Source of the DNA: Ceratopteris richardii
Taxonomy: Eukaryota > Streptophyta > Polypodiopsida > Polypodiales > Pteridaceae
DNA: 64,000 nucleotides
Direction: 5' to 3'
NCBI GenBank assembly: GCA_020310875.1
Contig: CM035441.1
Coordinates: 86,454,777 to 86,518,776 of the forward strand
Position 1 is the stretch's first letter; every line of letters begins with the position of its first letter. A program made the position numbers and the translations under genes. Of this stretch, positions 11,738-24,429 are shown in pieces. The notes under the pieces are model-generated. The model did not search any database. It was not told the DNA's origin and saw only the letters and a program-made list of their open reading frames with translations.

Positions 11738-12815
11738 TGTGAAGAGAGATGGTGGATGCAATCCAAAGATGAGTAGATGCTCCTACAACCAGCTTCACAC
11801 CAGCCAACTAAGACTTCAGAGTTGATTAGTAGACCCTTTAAGCTTCCTAAATCCACCAAAATATCAGCCAAGTACTTTGGAACATGTATCCCAAAAGTTT
11901 AAGTCAAGACAGACTAGTTGCGAAATGACTAGCTCCCAAGACTTGCTATTTTTGGACATACACCTGCTGGAAAAAATGAACAGTGCTCTCAACCTCGTAA
12001 GAATTAGAAAACTTCATTTTGGGCATAGCAAATAGACTTAGCAAGCTTCCCAATCCAAGTTAAAACACTTCAAATGATGGACTGAGCACTGAGAACAAGT
12101 TTCATCAATTTCTGGAACATTCCCATAATTCTCGGGGCTCTACAGAGATAGACCAATGAGCAGTAAAATGCATATATCTCCCAAAATATTAATTCAATGA
12201 CAATGAACATTTATAGGTACAAACTAGAAAGTAAGATCTATCGAAGGTAGTTTAAAACACTGAAAAAGGATCAGTAGAACTCGAGATATGACCTTCTGAA
12301 GTTACTGCTTTGAGTGAGTATAGCAGAGAACAAAACAGAGAGGTAGATGATAATAAATGTATAGATTCACATATGATTACAACCACATTGGCAATGAATC
12401 TTTGCACAATGGGAGTAGAATGATAGAGCTATGGAGTAAGCTCTTCAATCTCTACAAAATGACATGAAGTGGTCACGTACAAGGCTTGCTAATCGCCTCT
12501 TCCTTCTTGCTCCTTTTATAGCTATTCTTGGAGGGAGTTTTGAATTCGAATTCGAATGGCTCCACCTAAAAGTGATCCCCAAAGTTAGGAGAGATTCCCT
12601 CAGCTCAAAAATTTGTGATTTTGGTAGTTGGAGCCATGAGTTTGCTTTTACATCATGGATGAGGTAAGCCATCCTTTTCCTTTTTTCTTTTTCCATTTAC
12701 AGGAGATAAAATGTACTCTTTTACAAGAGGTGTTCACATGACTACTCATGTGACTTACAAATGAGGATAATATCAAATATATCAAGCATGTAGGCTTGGG
12801 TAAAATGCACCAACA
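11738..12815 (-). repeat. Copia B 3' LTR
   Basis: It begins TGTGAAGAGAG and ends CCAACA on the plus strand. A minus-strand TATAAAAG box lies at 12520-12513. It is the direct repeat of 17102-18179. Confidence 0.93.
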
Positions 12816-12829
12816 GCTCCCCCTCAAGC
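12816..12829 (-). other. Copia B polypurine tract
   Basis: On the minus strand, GCTTGAGGGGGAGC lies immediately upstream of the 3' LTR. It would prime plus-strand DNA synthesis. The same tract is used by the copia at 44762-51573 and by Copia G. Confidence 0.88.
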
Positions 12830-12857
12830 CTAACATGCTTGGCCTCCAAATAAGTCT

Positions 12858-15640
12858 TCAATTGTCCTTGATTTCCTGCAAGCCAATCATCAACTTGAAT
12901 CTACTTAACTTTGTACCATCAAGAGCTTTAGTCAACATGTCTGCACATTGCATATCTGTAGAGACATAGGATAGTTGAATATCCTTGCTCATTAGCTTCT
13001 CCCTTACATAATGGTAGTGGACTTCAATATGCTTGGTTCTAGCATGGTATACCGGATTAGCTGCTAGATGTAGTGAGCTTGTGTTGTCACCAAAAATGTG
13101 AGGTGTTGAAGAATGAAGTCCAAGATCTGTGTACAAAGACTTTAACCACATGATTTCTTGAGTTGCGTTAGCCAAACCTCTATATTCGGCTTCGGTAGAA
13201 GATAATGTCACGGTTGGTTGCTTCTTTGATGACCAAGAAATGATTTTTGAACCTGCAAATGATATATACCCGGATGTGCTTCTTCTATCATCTCTAGATC
13301 CGGCCCAATCTGCATCTGAGTAGACTTTTAGCTCAATATCTGAAGTAAATGAATAAAACAAACCTTCGTTCATAGTCCCCTTTAGGTACTTGAGGAGTCT
13401 CTTGGCCGCTTCCATATGTGGTCTTCTCGGCTTATGCATAAACTGACTCAATATGCTAACACTATAGCATATATCCACCCTTGTGAGTGTTGCATAGTTC
13501 AAACTTCCAACCAAGCTTTGATAGCTTGTAATGTCTTCAATTGGCTCTCCTTCATAAGCACTAAGCTTATGATTTTGCTCCATAGGTGTACCTGCACACT
13601 TGGTATTTTCCATCTTGAACTTGACGAGCATGTCATGGACATACTTCCTTTGTGTGATGTATATACCTGAATCTGTGTAGATCAACTCCAATCCAAGAAA
13701 ATAAGTGAGTGGTCCGAGGTCACTTATTTTGAACTCCTCCTTCATTTGACTCTTTACCTGTTTGATTCCTTCAAGATCATTGCCTATGATAATAATATCA
13801 TCAACATACACACATAAATAGATCACTTCAGATCCATTCCTCTTTATGAACAAAGAGGTATCCGCCTTGCTAGCTTTGAATCCTTGGTCCTGCAAATAAG
13901 TCACCAATCTGAAATTCCAAGCTCTTGGAGCTTACTTCAATCCATACAAAGCTTTCTTTAGTTTGCATACATAGTTAGGATGATGTGCATCCTCATATCC
14001 AGGAGGTTGTGCCATATACACTTCCTCAGAAATCCATCCATTCAAGAAAGCATTCTTTACATCAAGTTGATAAAGATTCCAATTTCTAGATGCAGCAAGA
14101 CTAATGAGAACCCTAATTGTAGGCATTTTTGCAACAGGAGAGAAAGTCTCCTCATAATCAATACCATGGGTTTGAGCAAACCCTTTAGCAACTAACCTTG
14201 CTTTGTGTCTATTTATACTTCCATCTGGATTCCTCTTGATTTTTTATATCCATCGAGATCCGATTATCTTCATAGATGGCTTGTTAGGTACAAGCTCCCA
14301 AGTGTCATTCTCCTTCAAGGCTTCCATTTCTTCATCCATTGCATCTCTCCAAGCTTTCTTGCTTTGTGCTTCTTCAAATGTGGTAGGTTCTTCATTGGTT
14401 GAATCCTTTGCAATGTAGATTGAGTGCTTGGTGACCAAAGAAGTATCATAACCAAACCTCTCTGGTTTCTTCTTCTCCCTTGAAGACCTTCTAAGTGGTT
14501 GATGTGAGCTCTCGGGTCCATATGTAGCATCCTGCATCTTTGCTTTACCTTTGTTCTTCCATAGCTTTAGTCTTTCCAAGTCTTCTAGGTCAATCTCCGA
14601 ATCACTTTCTTCAATCTGCTTTGGCTCCTTTGGTTGAAGTGATGGAAAATCTTCATCCAAGTCATATGGCAGCTTCACTTTCCTGTCATCATCAAACCAT
14701 GATTTGTTTTCATCAAAAATTACATCTCTACTCACAGAAAATCCTTTATTGGTTGGATTGTACAATCTATATCCTTTTTGGTTTTGATCATAACCAATGA
14801 ATACGCACTTCTCTGCCTTGGGATCCAATTTCCCTCTTACTTGAGAAGGAATGTGAGCATAGGCTAAGCATCCAAAGATTTTGCAATGCTCTAGACTAGG
14901 TCTTCTTCCATTCCACACTTCATATGGAGTGGTTCCATCTAGTGACTTAGATGGAAGTCTATTTATGAGATATGTGGCTGTCGACACAGCCTCTGCCCAT
15001 AGGTAGTTCGGCAATCCCTTTTCGTTGAGCATGGACCTTGCAGCTTCGACAATAGCTCTGTTCCTCCTCTCTGCTACACCATTGAGTTCGGGTGTATACC
15101 TTGTAGTGACTTCCCTTTTAATGCCTCTTTCATGCAAGAAGGCATCAAATTCAGAAGAGAAGTATTCTCCTCCACCATCTGATCTGAGTCGTTTCAAAGT
15201 CCTACCTGTTTGGTTTTCAACAAGAGCAATATACTTCTCAAAGCGATTAAACACTTCATCCTTGTGCTTCATGAAAAACAAAATGGTCCACCTGCTACAA
15301 TCATCTATGAAAGACACATAATATCTTGAGCCTGATATAGATGGCTCCTTACTTGGACCCCACACATCCGTGTGCACTAGATCCAAAGGATTTTGATACA
15401 TATATCCTTTCTTATTGAAAGGTTGTCTATGAGCCTTGCCGAGTTGACAAGCTTCACACTTATAAATCATGTGTTGCCTTGTGATATTAGGCAAACCAAG
15501 TACACTTTGGTCCCTGCAAATCTGTTTGAGTGTCCTCTCACCAATGTGAGCAAGCCTTTTGTGCCATATCTCCAACTCTGTTAGAGTTTGAGATCCATAG
15601 CTAAACAAAGCTATGTTCTTTGTATCTTCCACTTCAAAAG
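12858..15640 (-). pseudogene. Copia B integrase, reverse transcriptase and RNase H region
   Basis: Reading right to left it has the GAG-preintegrase H..H..C..C module (WHKRLAHIGERTLKQI, CEACQLGKAH), integrase core (HTDVWGPS, SDGGGEYFSSEF, ELNGVAERRNR), the integrase tail, RT ([32 protein letters not shown]) and RNase H (SDADWAGSRDDRRST, SSTEAEYRGLANATQE, ARTKHIEVHYHYVREK). Order and motifs match the open polyprotein at 46051-50268 nearly residue for residue. It is broken, with a few breaks in this part. Confidence 0.92.
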
Positions 15641-15699
15641 TGAAAAGCCTTCCTGTCTTTTCTCCTTTGGCAATCCTTCAAAAGCCTTGCCTTGGGTCT

Positions 15700-17075
15700 T
15701 CAACATATGCTCCAAATCGATTGAATCTAACCTGAAATCCTTTTTCAACAATCTGTCCAACACTTATTAAATTTTTGGTAATTGTAGGGACATACAAGAC
15801 TTTGCTTAAGAGGTTCATATTCCCATCTGATGTCTTCACATTACCTATCTTCTCCACTGAGTGCTTTGTGTTATCTCTTGTCTGCACTTCATGCTTGTTA
15901 TGAGGATCTTCCAAATCAGAAAGTAAAGCCACATTTCCTGCTACATGGTTCGAGCATCCCGAATCAATGTAAAATATGTGATCATCATCCTTACCCTTCT
16001 TCGCTGATAGATTCATAATCAATAATGAATCTTCTTGACTTTGGTCCTCTGCATAGTTATTGTAATCTCTTCTTCCTCTATGGCCACTTTGATAGTTGTT
16101 GTTGTTGTTGTTGTTGTAATTGTTGTTGTAGTAGTTGTTGTTGTTGTAGCCTCCATTGTATCTACCTCTATTTGATCCATAGCCACCTCTATTGAATCCT
16201 CTTCCTCTTGAGTTCCTCGGGTTCCTGAAACATTCTTCAGTAGTATGGTTAGATAAGCCACATATGTTGCAAGGTTGAGATGATTGGAATCTCCCCCTGC
16301 CTTGCTTTCCACCTCTGCCTCTTCCTCTAGCTCTTCCTCTACCTGCAAAGTTTGCTTGGAAAGAGCTACCTTCATCTTTATTCTTCCTATTCTTTGACTT
16401 GTCCTTGACCTTAGCTTTATCAGAATATAAGGCAAAAGTTTGATTACCTCTTGAGGACTCACCACCTTTGCTAATCTTTGCTTCATGAGTGAAGAGTTGG
16501 CCCATGAGTGTGTTGAGGTCGGGTACATGCATATCCATGTATAAATCCATGGCTGTTTTGAATGACTCCCACTTGTCGTCTACTTTGATTCCATTCATGA
16601 TTTGTCTAATGATTTGCTCCTCTTCAATTACCTCTCCAATGCTTCCAAGCTGGTCCGAAATCTCCTTCATCTTTGTGACATAATCAGTCACATTTTGCTT
16701 CGGGCTTTTCTTCATTGTTGTGAACTCCATCCACAATTGGTTCTTCCTTGCTCGAGTGTTGGAAGAGAAGAAAGAAGCAAGTGCATTCCAGGTCTCTCTT
16801 GATGTCTTGCATCCCTTGACATGAGGTAAAAGAAAATTAGAGATTGAGTTTAGAATATAGGACCTTGCAAGTGCATCCTTCGGACACCAATTTGAAAGTC
16901 CTTTCATTTCTTCATATGATGGTTGCCCTTTGTTCCTCATGGTTGGCATTGCTTCATCTCCGGATATGAATCCATATAGATTCCTCCCTTGAAGGTAAGC
17001 CTCCATCCTTAGAGACCATGCCGGGTAGTTGTTTTGATCCAATTTGTCAATTGTTGATGGAAATCCATCTCCCAT
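15700..17075 (-). pseudogene. Copia B gag and protease region
   Basis: The start is MGDGFPSTIDKLDQNNYPAW, the same N-terminus as the whole copia. The capsid-like region runs to a Gly/Arg/Asn-rich stretch around the zinc knuckle CNICGLSNHTTEEC. The protease follows, with FYIDSGCSNHVAGN. Low-complexity GRGRGRGG and NNNN runs flank the knuckle. It is part of a broken element; this part is open for most of its length. Confidence 0.9.
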
Positions 17076-17088
17076 GTTGCTTGACTAT

Positions 17089-17100
17089 GCTCTGATACCA
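17089..17100 (-). other. Copia B primer-binding site
   Basis: On the minus strand, TGGTATCAGAGC starts one base from the 5' LTR. It matches the 3' end of the initiator tRNA-Met complement used by most plant copia elements. Confidence 0.92.
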
Positions 17101-17101
17101 C

Positions 17102-18179
17102 TGTGAAGAGAGATGGTGGATGCAATCCAAAGATGAGTAGGTGCTGCTACAACCAGCTTCACACCAGCCAACTGAGACTTCAAAGTTTATTAGTAGACCC
17201 TTTAAGCTTCCTAAATCCACCAAAATATCAGCCAAGTACTTTGGAACATGTATCCCAAAAGTTTAAGTCAAGACAGACTAGTTGCGAAATGACTAGCTCC
17301 CAAGACTTGCTATTTTTGGACATACACCTGCTGGAAAAAATGAACAGTGCTCTCAACCTCGTAGGAATTAGAAAAATTCCTTTTGGGCATAGCAAATAGA
17401 CTTAGCAAGCTTCCCAATCCAAGTTAAAACACTTCAAATGATGGACTGAGCACTCAGAACAAGTTTCATCAATTTCTGGAACATTCCCATAATTCTCGGG
17501 GCTCTGCAGAGATAGACTAGTGAGCAGTAAAATGCATATATCTCCAAAAATATTAATCCAATGACCATGAAAATGTATAAGTTCAAAATAGACAGTAAGA
17601 TCTATCCAACGCAGTTTAAAACACTGAAAAACGATCAGTAGAACGCGAGATATGACCTTCTGAAGTTTCTGCTCTGAGTGAGTATACCAGAGAACAAAAC
17701 AGAGAGGTAGATGATAATAAATGTATAGATTCACATATGATTATAACCACATTGGCAATGAATCTTTGCACAATGGGAGTAGAATGATAGAGCTATGGAG
17801 TAAGCTCTTCAATCTCTACAAAATGACATGAAGTGGTCACGTACAAGGCTTGCTAATCGCCTCTTCCTTCTTGCTCCTTTTATAGCTATTCTTGGAGGGA
17901 GTTTTGAATTCGAATTCGAATGGCTCCACCTAAAAGTGATCCCCAAAGTTAGGAGAGATTCCCTCAGCTTAAAAATTCGTGATTTTGGTAGTTGGAGCCA
18001 TGAATTTTCTTTTACATCATGGATGAGGTAAGCCATCCTTTTCCTTTTTTCTTTGTCCATTTACAAGAGATAAAATGTACTCTTTTACAAGAGGTGTTCA
18101 CATGACTACTCATGTGACTTACAAATGAGGATAATATCAAATATATCAAGCATGTAGGCTTGGGTAAAATGCACCAACA
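17102..18179 (-). repeat. Copia B 5' LTR
   Basis: This is the 1,078-bp partner of 11738-12815. A minus-strand TATAAAAG promoter box is at 17884-17877, and the plus-strand ends are TGTGAAG and CCAACA. Confidence 0.93.
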
Positions 18180-18693
18180 GATTAGTATCATTATCATGTA
18201 TAATGATTATAATTTCTCTTTCAGATGTTGATGTATTAGTATCACATGGTGAATCATCAAGAGGACTTTCTTCAATCTCTCTAACAATAAACTATTCAAA
18301 CAATGAGCTACCTCTAGGTTGAACATGAATGACTTGCCACCAAGGATGAGCATCTCGGTTTTTATAAAAAAAATGCTTGTTCAATATACCTAGGAAGAAT
18401 ATATGGTTCTTTAGTAGATCGCATTACCTTGGAAGAATTAGTTTCCAAAAACCCAGATAATTCCTTTCTTAATGTGGAATCACTACCTTTATACTCGGCT
18501 CGAAACTAGTCAACCTTCAAAATGACCTATCAAAATATATAAAAACAAAAAACCATTATTAGAGGCTTAAAGAAATAATAAACTCTATGATAAAAAATAT
18601 AAACTTTATTCTACTTGTTTGAATGTACAAAATGATATTTCGTAGATACCAACAATAGTTCCCACGTAACCAAGTTCGCCATCTATTCGAAGT

Positions 18694-21037
18694 GTATGGT
18701 TGTGAGTGAGGTCGATTCGGATTGGTTCTTTGATAGTGGTGCTTCAAAGCACATAACTTCATGCAAAAGGTTTTTTGTATCTTTGAAAGATGCACCCAAA
18801 GGAGGACATGTGGTGTGTGCAAACAATGCCTCTTATCCTATCATTAAAGTGGGAGAAATTAAGCTTATGGCTGCAAATGGAGGTGTGATCCTCTTGAAAA
18901 TGCATTGTATGTACCCCATATCAAGAAGAAGTTAATTTAAGTTCTGTTGATTACCAAAGCTAGACTTCATGTACACTATTGATGATAAGTGTATGGTTCA
19001 TTATTTTCACTGGTGATATTATCGTGATGTCTGGTACATTGTGTAATGGTTTGTATCCCATGGATACATATAAGAGGGCTGCCTCAAATGCCTTGGTTGC
19101 TCATACTTCTTCCATGGCTGAAATGGATCTTTGGCATGCTTGTTTTGGTCACTTGAACTTCAATAGTTTGCTTTACTTGCAAAAGAAGGACATGGTTATT
19201 GGTTTGCCAACACTTGAGTCCATTGAAAAGCATGCATGTGAAGGTTGCATTCTTAGAAAAATGCATCGTGCTTCTTTTGTAAAAGATAGTCATACACACA
19301 CTACAAAAAAATTACAGCTTGTTCATAGTGATGTATGTGGTCCTGTCAAGACTCCATATTTTGGGAATCATGTATATTTCATTACCTTCATTGATGATGC
19401 TACTCGACATACATGGGTCTATCCTATGACAACAAAGAATGAGGTATTTTCTTGCTTCAAAGCATTTTTGGCTATGGCTGAAAATTTTTCTTCACAAAAG
19501 CTTTTGACTCTATGCACGAATTGTGGTGATGAATACATGCCACATGATTTTAATGCTTTTCTTCATGAAAGAGGTATTTCACACCAATGTACGGTGCCAT
19601 ATACACCTCAATAAATTGGTGTTGTCGAGCATAAAAATAGAACTCTACTTGAAATGGCATGATGTATGGTTAAAGGAAAGCACCTTCCTGACAAGTTTTG
19701 GATGGAAGCGGTCATGTGTGCAAACTATGTGTTGAATCACTACCTTAGAAAAGCATCGAGAGTCATCACTACTTATGAGGCTTGTAATGGACATAAGCCT
19801 ATGGTTAGTCATATGCGTGTGTTTGGTTGTTTGGCTTATGCTATTTTGCCATCACAACAACGTCACAAAATTGATGATAAGGCAAAGAAATGTATATTTG
19901 TTGGTTATAGTGTTGAAAGTAAGGGATATTGCTTGTACCATCCATTGACAAACACAATTATTTTGAGTCAAGATGTAGTATTTGCTAAAAATTTAGTTTT
20001 CCCTCTACTTGGATGCAAAAAAATGCCAATAGTTAGCTCACAAGATGTGTTTGATACACTCATTCCTTTGTTCCAAAATGGTGTGCTTGACTATAGCCAT
20101 GTGGACCAGCCAATAAGGCTCAAAGGGCTGAAAAATTCTAGCAAAATAGAGCTCAAAATGCAAAGAATTTCTAGCCAAACATGGCTAAAATTTTTCAGCC
20201 AAAAATTGCCGAAACTGCTAGAAATTTCCAGCCACATATGGCTGGACATTTGCATCAAAATATGGCTGAAAATGAGCATGAAATTCAGCCCATGCATGAT
20301 GTAAATGTTGATGATGTATTACATAATGAACACATGTCTACCAAGAGTGCACAAACTATGCAAAATGGCTGAAACAAACTTTGCAGTACATCAAATTGAG
20401 TGCACCTTTACTTGGTAGAACAAGATCAAGCTCTCACCATGCATCAAGTCATTTTGTGGATTATTCTCTTATTGCAACATCATGTAATGAAGAGTCACTT
20501 ACTTTTGAAGATGCATGTGACCATCCACAATGGATGAGTGCTATGCAATCAGAAATGGATTCCATACATAGGAATGGTACTTTAGAGTTATGTGAATTTC
20601 CAAAAAGAAAAAATGCCATTGGTACAAAGTGGGTTTACAAGATTAAGAGAAATTCTGATGGTAGCATTGATCGCTACAAAGCTAGATTGGTTGCCAAGGA
20701 TATGCACAACAATATGGCATTGACTATGAGGAAACTTTTGCATCTACATCACACATGACTACCATTCGTACCGTGGTTGCATTGGCTGCCCATTGAGGTT
20801 GGATAGTGCATTAGTTGGACATAAAAAAAGCCTTCTTGAATGGTGATTTGCAAGAAGAGGTCTATGTGAAGCAACCTCCTAGATTTTCCATGAAAGGGAA
20901 AGAGAATATGTTTTGTCACTTGCATAAAGCCTTGTATGGTCTCAAGCAAGCTTCACATGCATGATATGAAAAAATCCATAAGCACTTGATTGCTCTTGGC
21001 TTAACATGTAGTCCAATTGAAAGCACGCTCTATGTAT
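18694..21037 (+). mobile_element. Copia C: partial Ty1/copia (protease to RT)
   Basis: The order is protease (DSDWFFDSGASKHITSCKRF), preintegrase (LWHACFGHLNFNSLLYLQ), integrase (HSDVCGPV, then a DDE-type core, and a C-terminal CLAYAILPSQQRHKIDDK), then RT up to the IESTLYV block. There the Copia A LTR begins. No gag, LTR or primer site of its own is present. The left end abuts the CACTA-type gene. It is broken, with several breaks, and is related at some distance to the Copia A/D family. The region around 20100-20300 has a short repeated AATTTCCAGCCA-like word. Confidence 0.88.
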
Positions 21038-21267
21038 TGTTGGAGTTAGACGTCTGCGCAAGCACGCGAACAACACAAGGAAGAAGAAGAAGCTTGGAGC
21101 ACAACACACAATACTGAATGTATTACTAGAGAATGTACAAAGATAAGTAGCCCATTAGGGCAATAGGCATATATACAAGCCGGGGGAAAAAAACCTCTTA
21201 AAGAGGGAAAAAAGTGCCCCGACGGTCCTAGAGTGTTCACACACATCACTACCTAAATATATCAACA
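21038..21267 (-). repeat. Copia A 3' LTR (230 bp)
   Basis: Its plus-strand ends are TGTTGGAGTTAGACG and AAATATATCAACA. It is the inverted counterpart of the LTRs at 51975-52202 and 54348-54577, so one short-LTR family is present at least three times in the window. Confidence 0.9.
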
Positions 21268-21280
21268 AATCCCCCCTTGG
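21268..21280 (-). other. Copia A polypurine tract
   Basis: Minus-strand CCAAGGGGGGATT is directly upstream of the 3' LTR. The equivalent in Copia D is at 51963-51974. Confidence 0.85.
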
Positions 21281-21309
21281 AGTGATGCGGTGAACAAGTA
21301 GCTGGCACT

Positions 21310-24300
21310 CATGTATAAGGAAGTGCCAAGCTATGTGGAAAACACTCCACAAAAGGAAGTAAGCCCAAAGCTTTGCGGAAAGCTTCAAACTTCTCTCTAG
21401 GCAGAGCCTTTGTGAAAAGGCCTGCTATGTTCTCCTGCGTGGGCACATATGCCAAGTTGATCTCCCCAACAGAGAACCTCTCCCTGACATAATGATAATG
21501 CACCTCAATGTGCTTAGTGCGAGCATGGAACACAGGGTTCCTCGCAACTGCCAATGCACTCTGACTGTCAGTGAAGATGGTGGTGGCAGAAGACTGACCA
21601 ACACCCAAATCAGCCATAAGGCGTATAAGCCACATACACTCAACAGTAGCTGTGAAAGTTGCCCTATACTCAGCCTCACAACTAGAAGTGGCCACAGTAG
21701 GCTGCTTCTTGCTCAACCAAGATATACATGAGCTACCAAGCATGAAGCAAAAGCCACTAGTGGACACACGAGTGTCATAGCAACCAACCCAGTCTCAGTC
21801 AGAAAAAGCATGAAAATATGGCGGTAGTGATCCCCCCTTGGGATAAAACAACCCAAGTAGCCGAGTACCACTCAAGTAGCGAAGATGTGCTTAACCGCCT
21901 GCCAATGCTTGACACCTGAGCAATGCATAAACCTGCTCATCTATGAGACAGCAAACTGAATATCTGGCCTACTAATGCATAAGTAAATCAGGCCTCCAAC
22001 AGCTTACTGATAGAGGACAACATCAAATGCATCTCCAGCATCATGAAGACTCAATCGTAAACCTGTCTCCATAGGAGTGGCAATAGGCTTAGAGTCTTCA
22101 AGGCCAAAACGCTGCAATAATGTGTCAATATATTTCGTTTGACACAAAGCCATTCCACCATCAACTTGCATAAATTAAATGCCCAAATAGTGATGCAAAC
22201 GCCCCAAATCAAACATCTCAAATGAGGCATGCAAATCAGCCTTAAAATCAGCAATATGCTTCTCAATAGGACCAGTGAGCAACATGTCATCAAGATAGAC
22301 AACAATGATCAGAAGCACATCATTAGCACACTTAACATATAAGGTGCTTTCAGTTGGATTGTTCTCAAAACCGTGTGCAATCAGATAGGCATGTATCTTC
22401 TCATACCAAGCATGTGATGTTTGCTTTAAACCATATAATGCCTTCTTTAACCTGCACACCTAGTTTTCATGCCCTTTCTGCACAAAGCCACGGGGCTGAA
22501 AAACATACACTTCTTCATGCAAGTCACCATTCACAAATGTAGTTTTAATGTCCAACTGATGTACATTCCAACCATGATGGGCTGCAAGTGCAAAAATTCT
22601 CCGAACAGTAGTCTTACAGCATGTAGGTGCAAAGGTCTCATCAAAATCAATGCCTCTTTCTTGCACATAACCCTTTGCAACAAGCCTAGCCTTATACCTA
22701 TCAATTGTACCATCAGGTTATGCTTCAGCTTGTATACCCACTTAGTGCCAATGGCCTTCTTGCTAGGAGGCAAGTCACATAAAGACCAAGGACCATTCTT
22801 CATTATTGCATCATATTCAGATTACATAGCAGCCATCCAATTTTCTGAATTTTGTGCTTCATCAAATTCGAGTACGATATGACAGAGATGCATCTAATTT
22901 GCTGTCACGCAAGGTCTATACCAGCCATTTTGGCATAGTTCTTGCCTGCTCAATATCAGCTGTCTCATCAATAAGTGCATCATGTACAGCTGCATCAGAA
23001 ATGCAATTATCTGCATCATCACATGAAACCTGCAAAGGCTGAGAAATTCCCTCATTAGGACCAACACTAGACTGTCCACCTATAAAAAGAGGCAGAAAAT
23101 TATCATACATGTCTTTGGAGCTAACAGATGTCTCCTTAGTACATGAAAGCAATGGCTGAACATCATCTTCCACAAAAACAACATCACGGCTAACTAGAAT
23201 GCGTTTAGTATGTGGATGATACAAATGATAGCCTTTACTTTCAGAACTGTACCCAACAAAAATACATTTTACTACTTTATCATCCAATTTTTTGCGATGT
23301 TGTTTAGACACAAATGCATATGCCAAACAACAAAAAACATGCAGATGAGCAACAGATGGCTTGCGATCATGCCAAGACTCATATGGAGTGATAGACTGCA
23401 GCGCTTTAGTGGGACACCTGTTCAGTACATATGCTGCACACATGACAGCCTCAAGCCAGAAACTATGTGGTAAAGCCTGACTCTTGACCATACACCTCGC
23501 CATCTCCATGAGTGACATGTTCTTTCGTTCAGCAACTCCATTTGTTGAGGTGTATATGGCAGTGTAGACTGGTGTGTTATCCCACATTCAACCAGAATTG
23601 TATTAAAATCAAAAGACATATACTCCCCCCCTCGATCAGAACGGAGGGTGCCCATTTTACATGTTGATAGATTTTCAGCCAAAACCAAAAACTGTTTGAA
23701 GCACATGAACACTTCGCATTTTGCCTTCAATGGATATACCCATGCATGCCTAGAAAAATCATCGATGAAAGTCACGAAGTAAAGATAATTCCCAAAAGAA
23801 GGTGTCTACATAGGACCACATACATCACTATGTACAAGCTGCAATTTTTGAGTAGCTTGAACTGAACCATCTTTTGGAAAGGACGAACGCTGCATTTTGC
23901 CCAAAATACAACCTTCACAAACATGTTTTCCAGGTGTCTCAAGTTTGGGCAAAGAGGATACCATTTCAGATTTCTGTAGGCGTAGCAAACTAGCAAAATT
24001 CAGATGACCAAAGCGTGCATGCCAAAGCTTTGCATCTGACATAGCCTGATAATCATTTACTGCACATGCCAAATCATTTACAGATCTTTCATAGTCTATG
24101 AGCTTATACAACCCACGACATAAAATTCCAGAAACAATAATCACATTGCAATTTGACAGATCATGAACTGTACACCTATCATCAACAAATTTCACAACCA
24201 AGCCAATCTTCGCTAATGCAGAAACTCATAACAGGTTCTTCTTGATCCCTGGCACAAATAAAGCATCTGACAAAGTGAAAGAACTACCATCAGCAATAGT

Positions 24301-24420
24301 TAGAATGATCTTAGCAACTCCCATAACAAGATAAGAGGAGTTGTTTGCGCATGTAACAGTATTCCCTCTAGGGGAAGGCTCGAGTGAAGAGAAGAAACTG
24401 CGCTACGAGGTAATATGTTT
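21310..24420 (-). pseudogene. Copia A pol remnant (protease-integrase-RT-RNase H)
   Basis: Right to left it has a protease-end region, preintegrase (AKLWHARFGHLNFASLLRLQ, CEGCILGKMQRSSF), integrase core (HSDVCGPM, DDFSRHAWVYPL, SDRGGEYMSFDF, NGVAERKNMS), the CLAYAFVSKQHRKKLDDK tail, RT ([29 protein letters not shown]) and RNase H (SSCEAEYRATFTATVE, ARTKHIEVHYHYVRERF, FTKALPREKFEAF). The order is that of copia, with integrase before RT. It is a broken fossil with numerous breaks. Confidence 0.9.
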
Positions 24421-24429
24421 GGTTGACAT

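Larger units (their letters stand above)
11738..18179 (-). mobile_element. Copia B: full-length Ty1/copia element with TSD GATTA
   Basis: Two direct LTRs of 1,078 bp (11738-12815 and 17102-18179) flank a gag-pol internal region on the minus strand. The 5-bp target duplication GATTA is at 11733-11737 and 18180-18184. A tRNA-iMet-type primer site and a polypurine tract are at the expected inner ends. I count about 36 differences between the LTRs by eye, roughly 3.3%, so it is older than the copia at 44762-51573, to which its proteins are closely related. It is structurally complete but broken, with about three breaks in the coding region. It inserted into the CACTA-type gene. Confidence 0.95.
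11647..18693 (-). pseudogene. CACTA (En/Spm) protein remnant with DUF4216-like domain, split by Copia B
   Basis: The gene reads right to left: exon 18693-18616 (GYVGTIVGIYEISFCTFKQ), an intron at 18615-18527 or so with GT..AG ends, then exon 18526-18180, which resumes after the Copia B insertion at 11737-11647. The peptide pattern VILKVD.F, KEPYILPRYIEQAFF, NRDAHPWWQVIHVQPRG resembles the DUF4216 region of plant CACTA transposon proteins. An acidic tail (NLVDEEDNTLHVDSTDDEEE) follows. The reading frame continues exactly across Copia B once the insertion and its duplicated GATTA are removed, and ends in a stop at 11649-11647. It is a pseudogene: there are in-frame stops after VILKVD and after SSLFE, and a one-base slip in the T-run of the QAFF segment. 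The N-terminal transposase is missing; the copia junction at about 18693 cuts it off. Confidence 0.68.
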
